The notes below the pieces were generated by a model. It did no database searches, was not told where the DNA came from, and saw only the letters and a program-made list of their open reading frames with translations. Positions 14,925 to 23,616 of a stretch of 33,847 nucleotides of DNA are shown here, in pieces. The stretch lies in contig JAUMVG010000038.1 in assembly GCA_030530315.1 (NCBI GenBank), positions 1 through 33,847 of the forward strand, read 5' to 3'. Origin of the DNA: Clostridia bacterium. Lineage in GTDB: Bacteria; Bacillota; Clostridia; Christensenellales; Aristaeellaceae. Each line of letters starts with the position of its first letter. The first letter of the stretch is position 1. Position numbers and translations under genes: made by a program.

Positions 14925-14946
14925 GAGGGCGGCCTTCGCCGCCCTC
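14925..14946 (-). terminator. Hairpin downstream of the LacI-family gene
   Basis: GAGGGCGGC (14925-14933), CTTC loop, GCCGCCCTC (14938-14946), nine bases beyond the lacI-type stop on the minus strand. No T-run follows. The stem is nearly identical to the one at 14700-14724. Confidence 0.5.
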
Positions 14947-14954
14947 TTGCGCCA

Positions 14955-16070
14955 CTACGATTCCTTCAGCGACAGGCCCTCCGCCACGGCGTTGTCCCTG
15001 TCCAGCTTCACGGATTCGCGCAGCACGATCTTCTGCTCCAGCATCAGGTTTTCGATGTGCTCCCTGGGATTGCGCATGCGCTGCATCAGCATATCGAAAC
15101 ACCTGTCGCCCAGCAGATACGGATCCTGCATCACCGTGGAGATGGACGGCGTGGAATACGCGGCGATGCTGATGTCGTCAAACCCAAACACGGCCACGTC
15201 CTCGGGCACCCGCAGGCCGGATCGCAGCGAGGCCGATATGACGCCCTGGGCGATCATGTCGTTGGAGGTCAGGATCACCCGCGCGTTGGGACGTTCCGAT
15301 ACGTTCCGGAACCACTGGTGGAAGTAGTCGAAGGCCTTCTTCATCTTGCTGCTGTCCAGGTCGCTCTGAAGGATCACTTCGCACTTCTCCCTGGGGATGT
15401 CCAGGGCGCGCACCGCGTCCCGGAAGCCGCCGAAGCGCTCCTCCAGGTTCTGCTGGCTGGAAAGCGCCTCGCCGTAATAGCAGAATTCACGATAGCCCTG
15501 CCGGTACAGCGCATGCACCAGCCGGTTCACGGTTTCATAGTTGTTGAACTGAACGCAGGGATAGTCCGGCACATAGCGGTCGCCGAACACGATGGGCACG
15601 CCCGCCGCGTTGGCCATCTCATAGCTGTCCCGGTCGCGGGAGCCGCCGATGAAGATCAGCCCGTTCACGCGGCGGTTCACCAGCGCGGACACGCCGGTGC
15701 GCAGCACGTCCGACGAGAAGTGGGCGTCCAGCGTCAGCACCGCATAGCCCTCCTCCTGGGCGCGCTGCAATATGCCCGCCGTGCACTGGGCGTAGTATTC
15801 GGAGGCAATGTCCTGCAGCACGATGCCGATGATCTTGGAGTTGGAGGTGCGCAGCGCGCGGGCGTTCTCGTTGCGGGTATAGCCCAGCTCGCGTATGGCT
15901 TCCCACACCTTCGCCTGGGTCTCCTGCGAAATCGGCGCCGTGCCGTTGAGCACGTGGGAGACCGTTCCGGCGGAGACGCCCACGCGCTTCGCCACGTCGT
16001 AGATTGTACTCCTGCGCGCCTTCTTTTCCTTCGCGGGCCTTCCCTGATCGGCCGAATCTGTCCGGGCCAT
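14955..16070 (-). CDS. LacI-family transcriptional regulator
   Basis: A 371-residue regulator. The N-terminal LacI helix-turn-helix covers residues 22-44 (TIYDVAKRVGVSAGTVSHVLNG) and the hinge helix residues 63-77. The periplasmic-binding-protein-like effector domain begins at IIGIVLQDIASEYY and contains the family motifs VNGLIFIGGSRD, ERFGGFRDAV, ILTSNDMIAQGV and VFGFDDISIAAYSTPSISTV. The start at 16070 has AGGTGG upstream. It is the last gene of the GH78/ABC/GH105 operon. The AATCGATT-centred palindromes before GH78 and in the dehydrogenase/lactonase divergent region have the length and central CG typical of LacI-family operators, so it is the best candidate to bind them, with a rhamnose-derived sugar as possible inducer (inference). 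Confidence 0.88.
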   Translation of the reverse strand: MARTDSADQGRPAKEKKARRSTIYDVAKRVGVSAGTVSHVLNGTAPISQETQAKVWEAIRELGYTRNENARALRTSNSKIIGIVLQDIASEYYAQCTAGILQRAQEEGYAVLTLDAHFSSDVLRTGVSALVNRRVNGLIFIGGSRDRDSYEMANAAGVPIVFGDRYVPDYPCVQFNNYETVNRLVHALYRQGYREFCYYGEALSSQQNLEERFGGFRDAVRALDIPREKCEVILQSDLDSSKMKKAFDYFHQWFRNVSERPNARVILTSNDMIAQGVISASLRSGLRVPEDVAVFGFDDISIAAYSTPSISTVMQDPYLLGDRCFDMLMQRMRNPREHIENLMLEQKIVLRESVKLDRDNAVAEGLSLKES

Positions 16071-16142
16071 GATACCACCTGCCTTCTCATCCTGCCCTGG
16101 CCGGGCAAAATGACGCATTCAGGCAGACCAGCATCTCATATC

Positions 16143-17087
16143 TCATCGCTTCAGCTTCCGCGCGGCGACCTCCATCATGATGTAATGCGCCTGGGCCTCC
16201 ACCGAAGTGCCTTCCTGTTCAAAGGTCGGCGAGCCGGAGCTGCCCTGAATGATGCCGTTCGCGTCCACCCTGGCCGCGACGGCCCGCCTCGCCAGGTCCG
16301 CGCGTTCGAGATACCGATCTTCCATTTTCTTCCATGATACCATGTTGTATATGGAATATGCAAACATTTCCGAGACTTCGCTTTCGTAAAATGTTTCACC
16401 ATCGTCCAGCACGTCGTGAAACAGCCCGTTTTCCGCCTGCCAGGGGATCATGGCATCCACCAGCGTGGCGAAATCCGCCGCAAGCTCGTCCGCGCGGGGA
16501 TCACCCGCGTCCAGCATCGCCCGGGTCATGCGCATGAGCCCCACCAGCGCCCAGCCGTTGCCGACACCCCAGTAGAGGCCCCGGGTAAAGGTCTGCCTGC
16601 CCTCGTGCCACTTGTGGTGATACAGCCCTGTCTCGGGATCCTTGAGCCTCCGCTCGATGGCGCGGTAGTGCGCCATGCCCTCGTCCCGATAGCCGGCCGA
16701 CATCAGCACATGGGGGCCCATGGCCATGCTGTCGGCCCAGACCTCCTCGTCCCCGAGGATGTGATAGCGCGCGCCGTCCGGCGTGGCCGGGGCATCGTGG
16801 AGCAGGTAGGCCACGTTGCGCATGGCGGCGTCGATCATGCGGGTATCGTTCATCATGCGCCCCGCCGCCAGCACCGACTCCACGCACACCGTCGGGTCCA
16901 CGATGGCCGGGGTGTTCTCCACGTCGCACAGCCGCCCGTCGGCGTTCTGGCGCACGACGCAGTCCAGCGCCATCAGGCACATCGTCTCCATTTCGCCGCA
17001 CTCCAGCATGGCCTGGGCCGCAATGCCCTGCTCCCAGCACTGGCGGGTCATGGCCAGCATGGCCCGCTTCACCTTATCGATGCTCAT
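16143..17087 (-). CDS. GH88/GH105 family unsaturated glycosyl hydrolase (YteR-like)
   Basis: A 314-residue (alpha/alpha)6-barrel protein of the GH88/GH105 group. GH105 enzymes remove the 4,5-unsaturated galacturonyl residue from oligosaccharides made by pectate or rhamnogalacturonan lyases, by hydrating the double bond. Family motifs are DEEVWADSMAMGP (the Asp near residue 119 matches the catalytic Asp), RGLYWGVGNGWALVGL (residues 169-184) and a C-terminal GSSGSPTFEQEGTSVEAQAH. No signal peptide, so it works in the cytoplasm on imported oligomers. The ATG lies 4 bases after the permease stop, in the importer operon. Pairing with GH78 and a sugar importer points to rhamnogalacturonan-I fragments. 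Confidence 0.87.
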   Translation of the reverse strand: MSIDKVKRAMLAMTRQCWEQGIAAQAMLECGEMETMCLMALDCVVRQNADGRLCDVENTPAIVDPTVCVESVLAAGRMMNDTRMIDAAMRNVAYLLHDAPATPDGARYHILGDEEVWADSMAMGPHVLMSAGYRDEGMAHYRAIERRLKDPETGLYHHKWHEGRQTFTRGLYWGVGNGWALVGLMRMTRAMLDAGDPRADELAADFATLVDAMIPWQAENGLFHDVLDDGETFYESEVSEMFAYSIYNMVSWKKMEDRYLERADLARRAVAARVDANGIIQGSSGSPTFEQEGTSVEAQAHYIMMEVAARKLKR

Positions 17088-17091
17088 GGCT

Positions 17092-18066
17092 TTACGCCTT
17101 CAGGCCGTTGCCGCGCAGGGAATCCACGAATATGGCGAAGATCAGCACCATGCCCTTGATGACCTGCTGCCAGTAGGCCTGCACGTTCAGAAGCGTCATG
17201 CCGTTGACCAGCACGGACAGCAGCAGTATGCCGAACAGCGTGCCCGTGACCTGTCCCTTGCCGCCCACGCCGGAGCCGCCCAGTATGACCGCCGCGATGC
17301 CGTCCATGTCGTTGCCGGCGCCGTGCTTGGCCATGGCCGCCGCCGTCTGGGAGACGGTGATGATGCCTCCCAGCGCCGCGGTGACCGCCGCCAGGATGTG
17401 GGAGATGAAGCGGATCTTGGCGGTATCGATGCCCGCCAGCTGCGCCACCTTGGGGTTGCCGCCCACGGCAAACACCTGCCGGCCGTAGGTGGTGTACTTC
17501 AGCACATACCAGATCACCACGTAGATGATCGCCATCACGATCAGGCAGAAGGGGATGCCCGCGATCTTGCCCGAACCGATGAAGCTGTACACGGGCTCGC
17601 CGGTAATGCGGATGTAGCGCCCGTCGGTGAGCAGGTACGCGCCGCCGCGGAAGATGAACTGGGTGCCCATGGTGCAGATGATGGGATTGACGTGCATCTT
17701 GGTGATGATGAAGGCGTTCAGGCAGCCGCCCAGCGCGCCCACCAGGATCACCAGCAGCATGGTCAGGTAAGGGTTCACGCCCTTCTCATACAGCATGCCC
17801 ATGATCATGCCGCAGAACGCCGACAGCGCGTACTGGGACACGTCCAGGCCGCCCAGCAGCATGGCCACCGTCAGGCCGGAAGCCATGGTGCCCATGATGG
17901 AGGCATAGGAACCGATGTTCATCACGTTGGTAAAGGTGAAAAAATAGGGCGACGCGACGCCGAAGATCAGGCACAGCACAATCAGCGCGATGACCGTCGA
18001 AATATTGCCCTTCATCAGCTTGCGAAGCGTCTTCTGCAAGCCGGTCTGCTCTTTCCCGCCTGCCAT
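17092..18066 (-). CDS. Sugar ABC transporter permease (RbsC-like)
   Basis: A 324-residue membrane protein of the CUT2/BPD_transp_2 family. Hydrophobic segments begin at STVIALIVLCLIFGVASPY and continue through the protein, eight to ten in all. Family signatures are the segment around GLTVAMLLGGLDVS and the cytoplasmic ILGGSGVGGKGQVTGTLFG coupling region. The ATG is 5 bases after the ATPase stop with GGAGG immediately upstream. It should form a homodimeric channel with the RbsA-like ATPase and the binding protein encoded upstream, importing a monosaccharide or small glycoside. Confidence 0.9.
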   Translation of the reverse strand: MAGGKEQTGLQKTLRKLMKGNISTVIALIVLCLIFGVASPYFFTFTNVMNIGSYASIMGTMASGLTVAMLLGGLDVSQYALSAFCGMIMGMLYEKGVNPYLTMLLVILVGALGGCLNAFIITKMHVNPIICTMGTQFIFRGGAYLLTDGRYIRITGEPVYSFIGSGKIAGIPFCLIVMAIIYVVIWYVLKYTTYGRQVFAVGGNPKVAQLAGIDTAKIRFISHILAAVTAALGGIITVSQTAAAMAKHGAGNDMDGIAAVILGGSGVGGKGQVTGTLFGILLLSVLVNGMTLLNVQAYWQQVIKGMVLIFAIFVDSLRGNGLKA

Positions 18067-18071
18067 GTTCC

Positions 18072-19559
18072 TCAGCCTCCTATCGCGTACTTCAGCAGGG
18101 TTTCCTGCGAAAATTCAGATTTGGGTACCTCGGCGGTGATCGCGCCCTCGTGGATCACGAAGATGCGGTCGGCCATGGCCATGATCTCCGGCAGTTCCGA
18201 GGAGATCATCAGCACCGCCTTGCGGCTTTCGCACAGGTCGTTGATCAGGTTGTAGATTTCCACCTTCGCGCCGACGTCCACGCCGCGGGTGGGTTCGTTC
18301 AGGATCATCAGCTTCGGTTCGGTGTTCAGGCCCTTGGCCACGACCACCTTCTGCTGGTTGCCGCCGGACAGCGTCTCCACCGGGGCCAGGATCTGCGGCA
18401 CCTTGATGCTCAGCTTGTCCACCCAGCCCAGGGCGATCTCCATCTCCTGCTTGAGATTCATGATGCCCTTCGGCGCGAACTTCCTCAGGTTCGCCACGGT
18501 GATGTTGTCCTTGACGGAGGCGATGGCGTTGATGCCCTCGCTCTTGCGCTCGGCGGGCACGTAGGCCACGCCGTTCTGGAGCGCGTCGCTGGGCTTGGCC
18601 GGCGCGTAGGGCCTGCCGTCCACGGTCATCTCCGCCGAAGTATACTTGCGCACCGCCATGATGCAGTCGCAGATCTCCGTGCGGCCCGCGCCCATCAGTC
18701 CGAAGAGGCCCACCACCTCGCCCTCGCGGACGTCGAAGCAGACATCCTTGAGGAAGTCGGTGCGCAGGTTCCTGACGCGGAAGACCTCCTTGCCCACATT
18801 CGGGTTGGGGCGCTTGGGATACATGTCCGTGATCTCGCGGCCCACCATGTCCCGCACGAGCTCGTCGGTGGTGGTCTCGACGATGCGCCGCCGGGCCACG
18901 TTTTTGCCGTCGCGCATGATCATCACGGAATCGGCCACTTCAAAGATCTCGTTCAGGCGGTGGGAGATGTAGATGATCGAAACGCCTTTCGCCTTGAACC
19001 GCCGGATCAGCTGGAACAGCTCCTCGGTCTCGGAGTCGCTCAGCGCGCTGGTGGGCTCGTCCAGCACCAGGATCTTGACCTCCCGGGTGAAGGCCCGGGC
19101 GATCTCCACCAGCTGCTTTTCGGCCACCGAAAGCTCTCCCACCGGCGTGCGCGGATCCAGGTGGCCCAGGCCAAGCTGCTCCATGATCGCCTTGGCCTTT
19201 TCAAACAGGGTGGGATAGTCGATCTTCTTCATCCGGCCCTTGGTGGGGATCCGGCCGATGTACAGGTTCTCGGCGATGCTCAAAAAGCCCAGATAGTTGA
19301 GCTCCTGGTAGACGATGCCGATGCCCAGGTCGATCGCCTCCCGGGTGTTGTAGCCCGTGAGCGTCTGCCCATCGATGGTGATCGTGCCGCTGTCCGCGCG
19401 CTGCGCGCCGGACAGGATCTTCATCAATGTGGACTTGCCCGCTCCGTTCTCACCGATCAGCGCCAGCACCTCGCCCTTCTCCAGGGTCAGGTTGACGTGG
19501 TCGTTGGCGACGATGCCCGGAAAGGCCTTGGTGATGTCCTTCATCTCAAGAATACTCAT
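18072..19559 (-). CDS. Sugar ABC transporter ATP-binding protein (RbsA/MglA-like)
   Basis: A 495-residue protein with two fused nucleotide-binding domains, as in RbsA and MglA. Domain 1 has Walker A GENGAGKST, signature LSVAEKQLVEIAR and Walker B ILVLDEPTSAL. Domain 2 has the degenerate Walker A GLMGAGRTE, signature LSGGNQQKVVVAK and Walker B LMILNEPTRGVD, where Asn replaces the usual Asp before the catalytic Glu. The start at 19559 is preferred over 19571 because the ribosome binding site (AGGTGGTGAGG) overlaps the longer start. It lies between the binding-protein and permease genes of a complete CUT2 importer. Confidence 0.9.
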   Translation of the reverse strand: MSILEMKDITKAFPGIVANDHVNLTLEKGEVLALIGENGAGKSTLMKILSGAQRADSGTITIDGQTLTGYNTREAIDLGIGIVYQELNYLGFLSIAENLYIGRIPTKGRMKKIDYPTLFEKAKAIMEQLGLGHLDPRTPVGELSVAEKQLVEIARAFTREVKILVLDEPTSALSDSETEELFQLIRRFKAKGVSIIYISHRLNEIFEVADSVMIMRDGKNVARRRIVETTTDELVRDMVGREITDMYPKRPNPNVGKEVFRVRNLRTDFLKDVCFDVREGEVVGLFGLMGAGRTEICDCIMAVRKYTSAEMTVDGRPYAPAKPSDALQNGVAYVPAERKSEGINAIASVKDNITVANLRKFAPKGIMNLKQEMEIALGWVDKLSIKVPQILAPVETLSGGNQQKVVVAKGLNTEPKLMILNEPTRGVDVGAKVEIYNLINDLCESRKAVLMISSELPEIMAMADRIFVIHEGAITAEVPKSEFSQETLLKYAIGG

Positions 19560-19599
19560 GTGCCTCACCACCTGTTGAATCGGTTATATTGCCGGGAAA

Positions 19600-19626
19600 C
19601 CGGAAGCGGGCAGCGCCCGCCTCCGG
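19600..19626 (-). other. Stable hairpin between binding-protein and ATPase genes
   Basis: CCGGA plus GCGGGC pair with GCCCGC plus TCCGG around an AGC loop, with one A-C mismatch. There is no T-run. Located 16 bases after the binding-protein stop, it probably protects the 3' end of the binding-protein message or thins out downstream transcription. Confidence 0.55.
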
Positions 19627-19641
19627 TCATAGGGGTTCACA

Positions 19642-20604
19642 TCAGCCCAGGGAAGCCACGTACTCCTCGACGTTCTTGTAAGAGACCACGGAAACCTTGG
19701 TGTATTCGGACTGGGCCACTTCCTCACCCTTCAGGATGCGCAGGGCCATGTCCATGACCTGCTCGCCGTACAGGTGAGAGTTGTAGGAAGCGGTGCAGAC
19801 CCAAGCGGTGGAGCCGTCCAGGTGCGCCAGCAGGTTCTCAACGGAAGCCGGGTCGGCGTTGTGGGAGCAGATGATGCTGTCGTCCACGCGGCCGGCGTTC
19901 TCCACGGCCTGGTTGATGGCGTAGCCGCGGTCGTCATTCTGGCCGACGAACACGATCTTGTGGGCGTCCGGATGGCTGTTCAGCCAGTCGCGGGTCATGC
20001 TGTTGGTCTTGACGTCATCCTGGAAGGAATCGATCCAAACCTGGTGCTCGGCGTCCACGCCGTACTTCTCAGCCAGCACGTCCACGACGCCGTCGCAGCG
20101 GGACTTGATGACGTCGCCGCTCTGGGAATCCCACAGGCAGACGATGTACTCGATCTCGCCGCCGAACTTCTCGTCAACGAACTCGCAGACGCCTTCGCCC
20201 AGCGCCGTGCCCGCGCCGTAGTTGTCCACGCCGAAGAAGTAAGCGCCGTCATACAGGCAGTCAATGGAGATCATCGGAACGCCCTTCTCCGCGCAGCGGG
20301 CGGCCATCTCGGAGCCGGTCTCGGCCAGCACGTTGAAATCGATGACCATGTCCACATCCTTCATCAGGAAGGCCTCGATGTTCTGGGTCATCAGCACGGC
20401 GTCGCGGTTGGCGATGGTCTCCTCCAGCTTCACGCCGTTCGCCTCAGCCGCCTTGGCCAGGCCGTCGGCAACGGTGATGAAGAAGTCCTCGGCGCGCTGC
20501 ATGTTGGAGTAGCCGATGTAGTACTGCGTCTCTTCCGCCATCGCGAAGGTCAGGCCAACGGTGGCGAGCATCAGGGTCAGGACCAGAGCAAGGATCTTTT
20601 TCAT
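19642..20604 (-). CDS. Sugar-binding protein of the CUT2 ABC importer
   Basis: A 320-residue periplasmic-binding-protein type I protein (Peripla_BP_4, RbsB-like). It starts with a signal peptide (MKKILALVLTLMLATVGLTFA) without a lipobox cysteine at the cleavage site, so it may be released or held by other contacts. Ligand-domain motifs include YIGYSNMQRAEDFF, DVDMVIDFN, GVPMISIDC, GVDNYGAG and FVGQNDDRGYAI. The ATG overlaps the rhamnosidase stop (ATGA) and follows GAGGAGG. Its coupling to GH78 suggests the ligand is a rhamnose-containing sugar or its product (inference). Confidence 0.9.
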   Translation of the reverse strand: MKKILALVLTLMLATVGLTFAMAEETQYYIGYSNMQRAEDFFITVADGLAKAAEANGVKLEETIANRDAVLMTQNIEAFLMKDVDMVIDFNVLAETGSEMAARCAEKGVPMISIDCLYDGAYFFGVDNYGAGTALGEGVCEFVDEKFGGEIEYIVCLWDSQSGDVIKSRCDGVVDVLAEKYGVDAEHQVWIDSFQDDVKTNSMTRDWLNSHPDAHKIVFVGQNDDRGYAINQAVENAGRVDDSIICSHNADPASVENLLAHLDGSTAWVCTASYNSHLYGEQVMDMALRILKGEEVAQSEYTKVSVVSYKNVEEYVASLG

Positions 20605-23309
20605 GTTACTGCCTCCTCATTCTTGATTGCTATTATGAATTCGTATTGGCCGGATCGGAGGTCCATCGCCAGCCTGCCATCGGCACTGTGGCAGCCCGCG
20701 ATGCCCTCCTCCCCACGCACAACACGAATTTCATTCCTCTTGCAGGGCAGGATCAGCGTACCCTCCGCGCCGGCCGGCAGCGACACGCGATAGCGCACGC
20801 CCTCCGGCCCAAAGTGCCACTCGGCCCCGATCGGGCCCGCGGCGCTGCGGTAAACCGCCCGCATGCCGCCGACGCCGGCGTCCAGCACCGGAGCGAGCCG
20901 CACCCGGCTGTAGCCGTCCGCCTCCGGCGCGATGCCCGCCAGCCGCTCCAACAGCCACGCGCCCGCCGCGCCCAGGCCGATGTGGTCGAAGGCGTTCATC
21001 TGATGGGGATGGAACCGGCCCTCGTAGATGCTGTCCCAGCGCTCCCACACCGCCGTGGCGCCCTGGCTGTGCATGTAGCCGAAGGAGGGATAGGCCGTGC
21101 TGCGCATGAACGCCGCCGCCCTGTCCTCCAGGCCCAGAACGCACAGTCCCTGCAGCGCCGCGGCCGCCGCCGAGGTGCCCCAGCTGATGCCGCCGCGCCG
21201 GTCCATGTCCTTGGCGACCCATTCCCGGGCGGCGTCCAGCTCCTCGCCCTCGATCAGCCCGAAGGCCGCCGCCAGCAGGTAGCCTGCCTGGGTCGCGCCG
21301 CGCAGCAGCTTGTTTCTTCCCAGGAAGAAGGTACGGAAGGCCGCCCGGATCTTCCCGTACATCTCGCGGTAATACCCGGCGCGTTCGGTCCTTCCCAGCG
21401 CACCGGCGATCTCCGAAAGCATCTGCGCCTGCCGCGCGAACCAGGCCGTGCCCAGCAGCGTCGGGTCGCAGATGCCGTAGCCGTGATCGTAGTCCGTGTG
21501 CCCGCCGTGGCCGAGATCCAGCCAGTCGTGGCCCGTGGCGAACCGCAGGAGGCGGTCGGAGCCGTTCACCATGAATTCGAAGTAGCGCTCCAGCGCCGGG
21601 AACGCCTCCGCCACCGGCCGCAGGTCCCCGTAGAGTCGAACCAGCATCCAGGCGCAGTGCACGGCGATGTTGGATTGCAGATCTCCCACGAACGGCGCGA
21701 TGTCCTTCATCATCACCGCCGGGGCGATGGCCCAGAAGCCGCCGTCCTCCGTCTGGCCGTCCAGGGCGTCCTGGAGCCACTTGCGCAGGAACAGCCCGCT
21801 GTGGTTCAGCGACGCCGCGGTGTGCATGAAGAAGTGGCCGTCGGCGCCCCAGCCCAGGCGCTCGTCCCGGGCGCACACGTCGGTGGGCATGTCGTACAGG
21901 TTGGACTGCTCCGTGTTGCGCAGCATCCGGACCACGTCGTTGATCACCGGGTTGTCGGAAATCAGCTCCGTGGGATCGGGAAGCGCGCTGGAGATGGCCA
22001 CGCCCTCGATCTCGATCAGCTCGACCTTCGCCAGCCCGTAGACGTGGGCATAGCGGAAGCCGTGGTAGGTGAACTCCGGCTGGAAGGTCTCCTCCCCCGC
22101 GCCCGAAAGGATGTAGCAGTCATAGGCCTCGGCGGAGCGGTTGCCGAAGTAGTGCAGCTCGCCGCCGTCCCGCTCCAGCTCTTCCGCGTGATACAGGTCG
22201 ATCCGCGCGCCTCGCGCGCCCTTCACCCGCACGCTGACCACGCCGGAGAAGCACTTGCCGAAGTCCACGAGGATCTCATCATCATTGATATGTCGGATGG
22301 ACTTCGGCGCCAGGCGCTCGTGCTCCACGATGGGCACGCCGGGGTGCATCTGCGGCACGTGGTCGTACTCCGCGCCGGTCTCGACGGCATGCCACTCCGC
22401 GTCGTCGTAGCCGGGCAGCCGCCAGCCGACGGGCTCCAGCGTGGCGTCGTAGCCCGCGCCGTGCATGATGTCCGCGTACAGCCAGGGCCCGACGCAGCCG
22501 CGCCAGGCATCGTTCGTAATGACGACCTGCCTGCGGCCGTCTTCATATTCGATGTGCAGCTCCGCGCTCAGCCGGGGCTTCGCGCCCCACCACTGGCGTG
22601 GATTGAGCCCAATATAGCCCGCGTACCAGCCGTCCGCCAGCACCGCCGAGATCGCGTTGCTCCCGCTGTGGAGGAAGGAGGTCACCTCGTAGCCGAAGCC
22701 GTACACGCGCTTCCGGTAGTCGCAGTTGCCGGGGATCATGTGACCGGTCGTCGCCTTCTCGCCGTTGATCCAGATATCCGTCAAGCCAAAGGCGCTGACA
22801 TAAAGCACAGCCGACGCCAGGTCCGAATCCACCCGGAATTCGTCCCTGAGCAACGCGGGCTTGGGCAAAAACGGGTGGTTCTCACCCTTCTCAAAGTCGT
22901 CGGCACAGTAATAGGGAACACTGGGGTCGTAGGCATCGCGGCCCTCGTCATAGCCGATCCAGTCGGCCCGCCAGTCGGATTGGGCGATGCCCTGCCGCCA
23001 GCTGGCGGTCTCGCTCCATTCGCCGCAGGCTCCGGAGGCGTCCCACACCCGGACGCGCCAATGGACCAGGGCGTTGGAGGGGATCGCCGGGCCATCATAT
23101 ACGATGCGGCTGAACTGCGTATTTACCTTGCCGCTGTCCCAGAGCAGGCCTTCCGCCCAGTCCATCAAAGAGGATGAGACCTGGATCTGCGCCGCGCTCT
23201 GTGCCGCGCCGTAGCCCTCAGAGGAATCAAGCCAACTCAGCAGGGGATTCGCGCCGCCGATCCCGACGGGATCGCGCTTGTAGTCGCATCTCAGTTCCGT
23301 CGCCTTCAT
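20601..23309 (-). CDS. GH78 alpha-L-rhamnosidase
   Basis: A 902-residue glycoside hydrolase family 78 enzyme, which releases terminal alpha-L-rhamnose. The N-terminal beta domains carry NPLLSW, ALVHWRVRVWD and SDWRADWIGY. The Bac_rhamnosid_N domain has SAVLYVSAFGLTDIWING and GHMIPGNCDYRKRV. The catalytic (alpha/alpha)6 barrel contains PTDVCARDERLGWGADG (acidic residues near 482-483, matching the family's DERLGWTGD) and a late MNAFDHIGLGAAGAWLLERL. No signal peptide, so it is cytosolic. ATG 23309 is preferred over a longer start at 23429: it fits homologue N-termini (KATELRCDYKRDP) and has AGAGGGTG upstream. It heads the importer operon, behind two LacI-type operators. Confidence 0.9.
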   Translation of the reverse strand: MKATELRCDYKRDPVGIGGANPLLSWLDSSEGYGAAQSAAQIQVSSSLMDWAEGLLWDSGKVNTQFSRIVYDGPAIPSNALVHWRVRVWDASGACGEWSETASWRQGIAQSDWRADWIGYDEGRDAYDPSVPYYCADDFEKGENHPFLPKPALLRDEFRVDSDLASAVLYVSAFGLTDIWINGEKATTGHMIPGNCDYRKRVYGFGYEVTSFLHSGSNAISAVLADGWYAGYIGLNPRQWWGAKPRLSAELHIEYEDGRRQVVITNDAWRGCVGPWLYADIMHGAGYDATLEPVGWRLPGYDDAEWHAVETGAEYDHVPQMHPGVPIVEHERLAPKSIRHINDDEILVDFGKCFSGVVSVRVKGARGARIDLYHAEELERDGGELHYFGNRSAEAYDCYILSGAGEETFQPEFTYHGFRYAHVYGLAKVELIEIEGVAISSALPDPTELISDNPVINDVVRMLRNTEQSNLYDMPTDVCARDERLGWGADGHFFMHTAASLNHSGLFLRKWLQDALDGQTEDGGFWAIAPAVMMKDIAPFVGDLQSNIAVHCAWMLVRLYGDLRPVAEAFPALERYFEFMVNGSDRLLRFATGHDWLDLGHGGHTDYDHGYGICDPTLLGTAWFARQAQMLSEIAGALGRTERAGYYREMYGKIRAAFRTFFLGRNKLLRGATQAGYLLAAAFGLIEGEELDAAREWVAKDMDRRGGISWGTSAAAAALQGLCVLGLEDRAAAFMRSTAYPSFGYMHSQGATAVWERWDSIYEGRFHPHQMNAFDHIGLGAAGAWLLERLAGIAPEADGYSRVRLAPVLDAGVGGMRAVYRSAAGPIGAEWHFGPEGVRYRVSLPAGAEGTLILPCKRNEIRVVRGEEGIAGCHSADGRLAMDLRSGQYEFIIAIKNEEAVT

Positions 23310-23331
23310 TCCTCTCACCCTCTGCTCGTGA

Positions 23332-23345
23332 TTTAATCGATTGAA
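23332..23345. promoter_or_regulatory. LacI-type operator proximal to GH78
   Basis: TTTAATCGATTGAA, with the AATCGATT core, 22 bases before the GH78 ATG. Same family as the sites at 8083, 8273 and 23409. Confidence 0.7.
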
Positions 23346-23408
23346 CGATCGTCCTAAAAAAATCGGCTCGTTCACATTGTCCAGCCAGGTTTGGGCAATT
23401 GCGGGCAA

Positions 23409-23422
23409 TTCAATCGATTGAA
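23409..23422. promoter_or_regulatory. LacI-type operator distal to GH78
   Basis: TTCAATCGATTGAA, a perfect palindrome that extends one base each side (ATTC...GAAT). It is the best version of the motif in the window, about 30 bases after the predicted transcription start. Confidence 0.75.
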
Positions 23423-23458
23423 TATTCAACTATACGCGCAATTCCTTTTCGTATTATT

Positions 23459-23487
23459 AATTTACACCAAGAATCCTTAAATGTCAA
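23459..23487 (-). promoter_or_regulatory. Probable promoter of the GH78/ABC importer operon
   Basis: On the minus strand a perfect TTGACA (23487-23482), 17 bases, then TAAATT (23464-23459), a moderate -10. The surrounding AT-rich DNA (23430-23520) contrasts with the GC-rich genes. Both clean operators lie downstream. Confidence 0.55.
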
Positions 23488-23584
23488 TAGCTATTTTAAT
23501 ATTTTTTAATCACAGTTCATTCGTTGCTTAACGGACCCCTCAGCCGTTCGTTACGGCATGGTTAAATGGTTTACCTCCAATTAA

Positions 23585-23598
23585 TTTAATCGTTTTAA
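23585..23598. promoter_or_regulatory. Degenerate LacI-type motif
   Basis: TTTAATCGTTTTAA, one mismatch from the AATCGATT core, inside a wider CAATTAA...TTTAATTG partial palindrome. It lies upstream of the GH78 promoter, where a distant auxiliary operator could sit. Weak evidence. Confidence 0.3.
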
Positions 23599-23616
23599 TT
23601 GCCGATGCGAAAGAAA

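Noticed and set aside
20646-23177. 843-codon open frame on the plus strand, antisense to GH78
   Set aside because: A shadow of a GC-rich gene: rich in H, R, V, A and Q, no recognisable domain, no ribosome binding site. GH78 motifs are unambiguous on the other strand.
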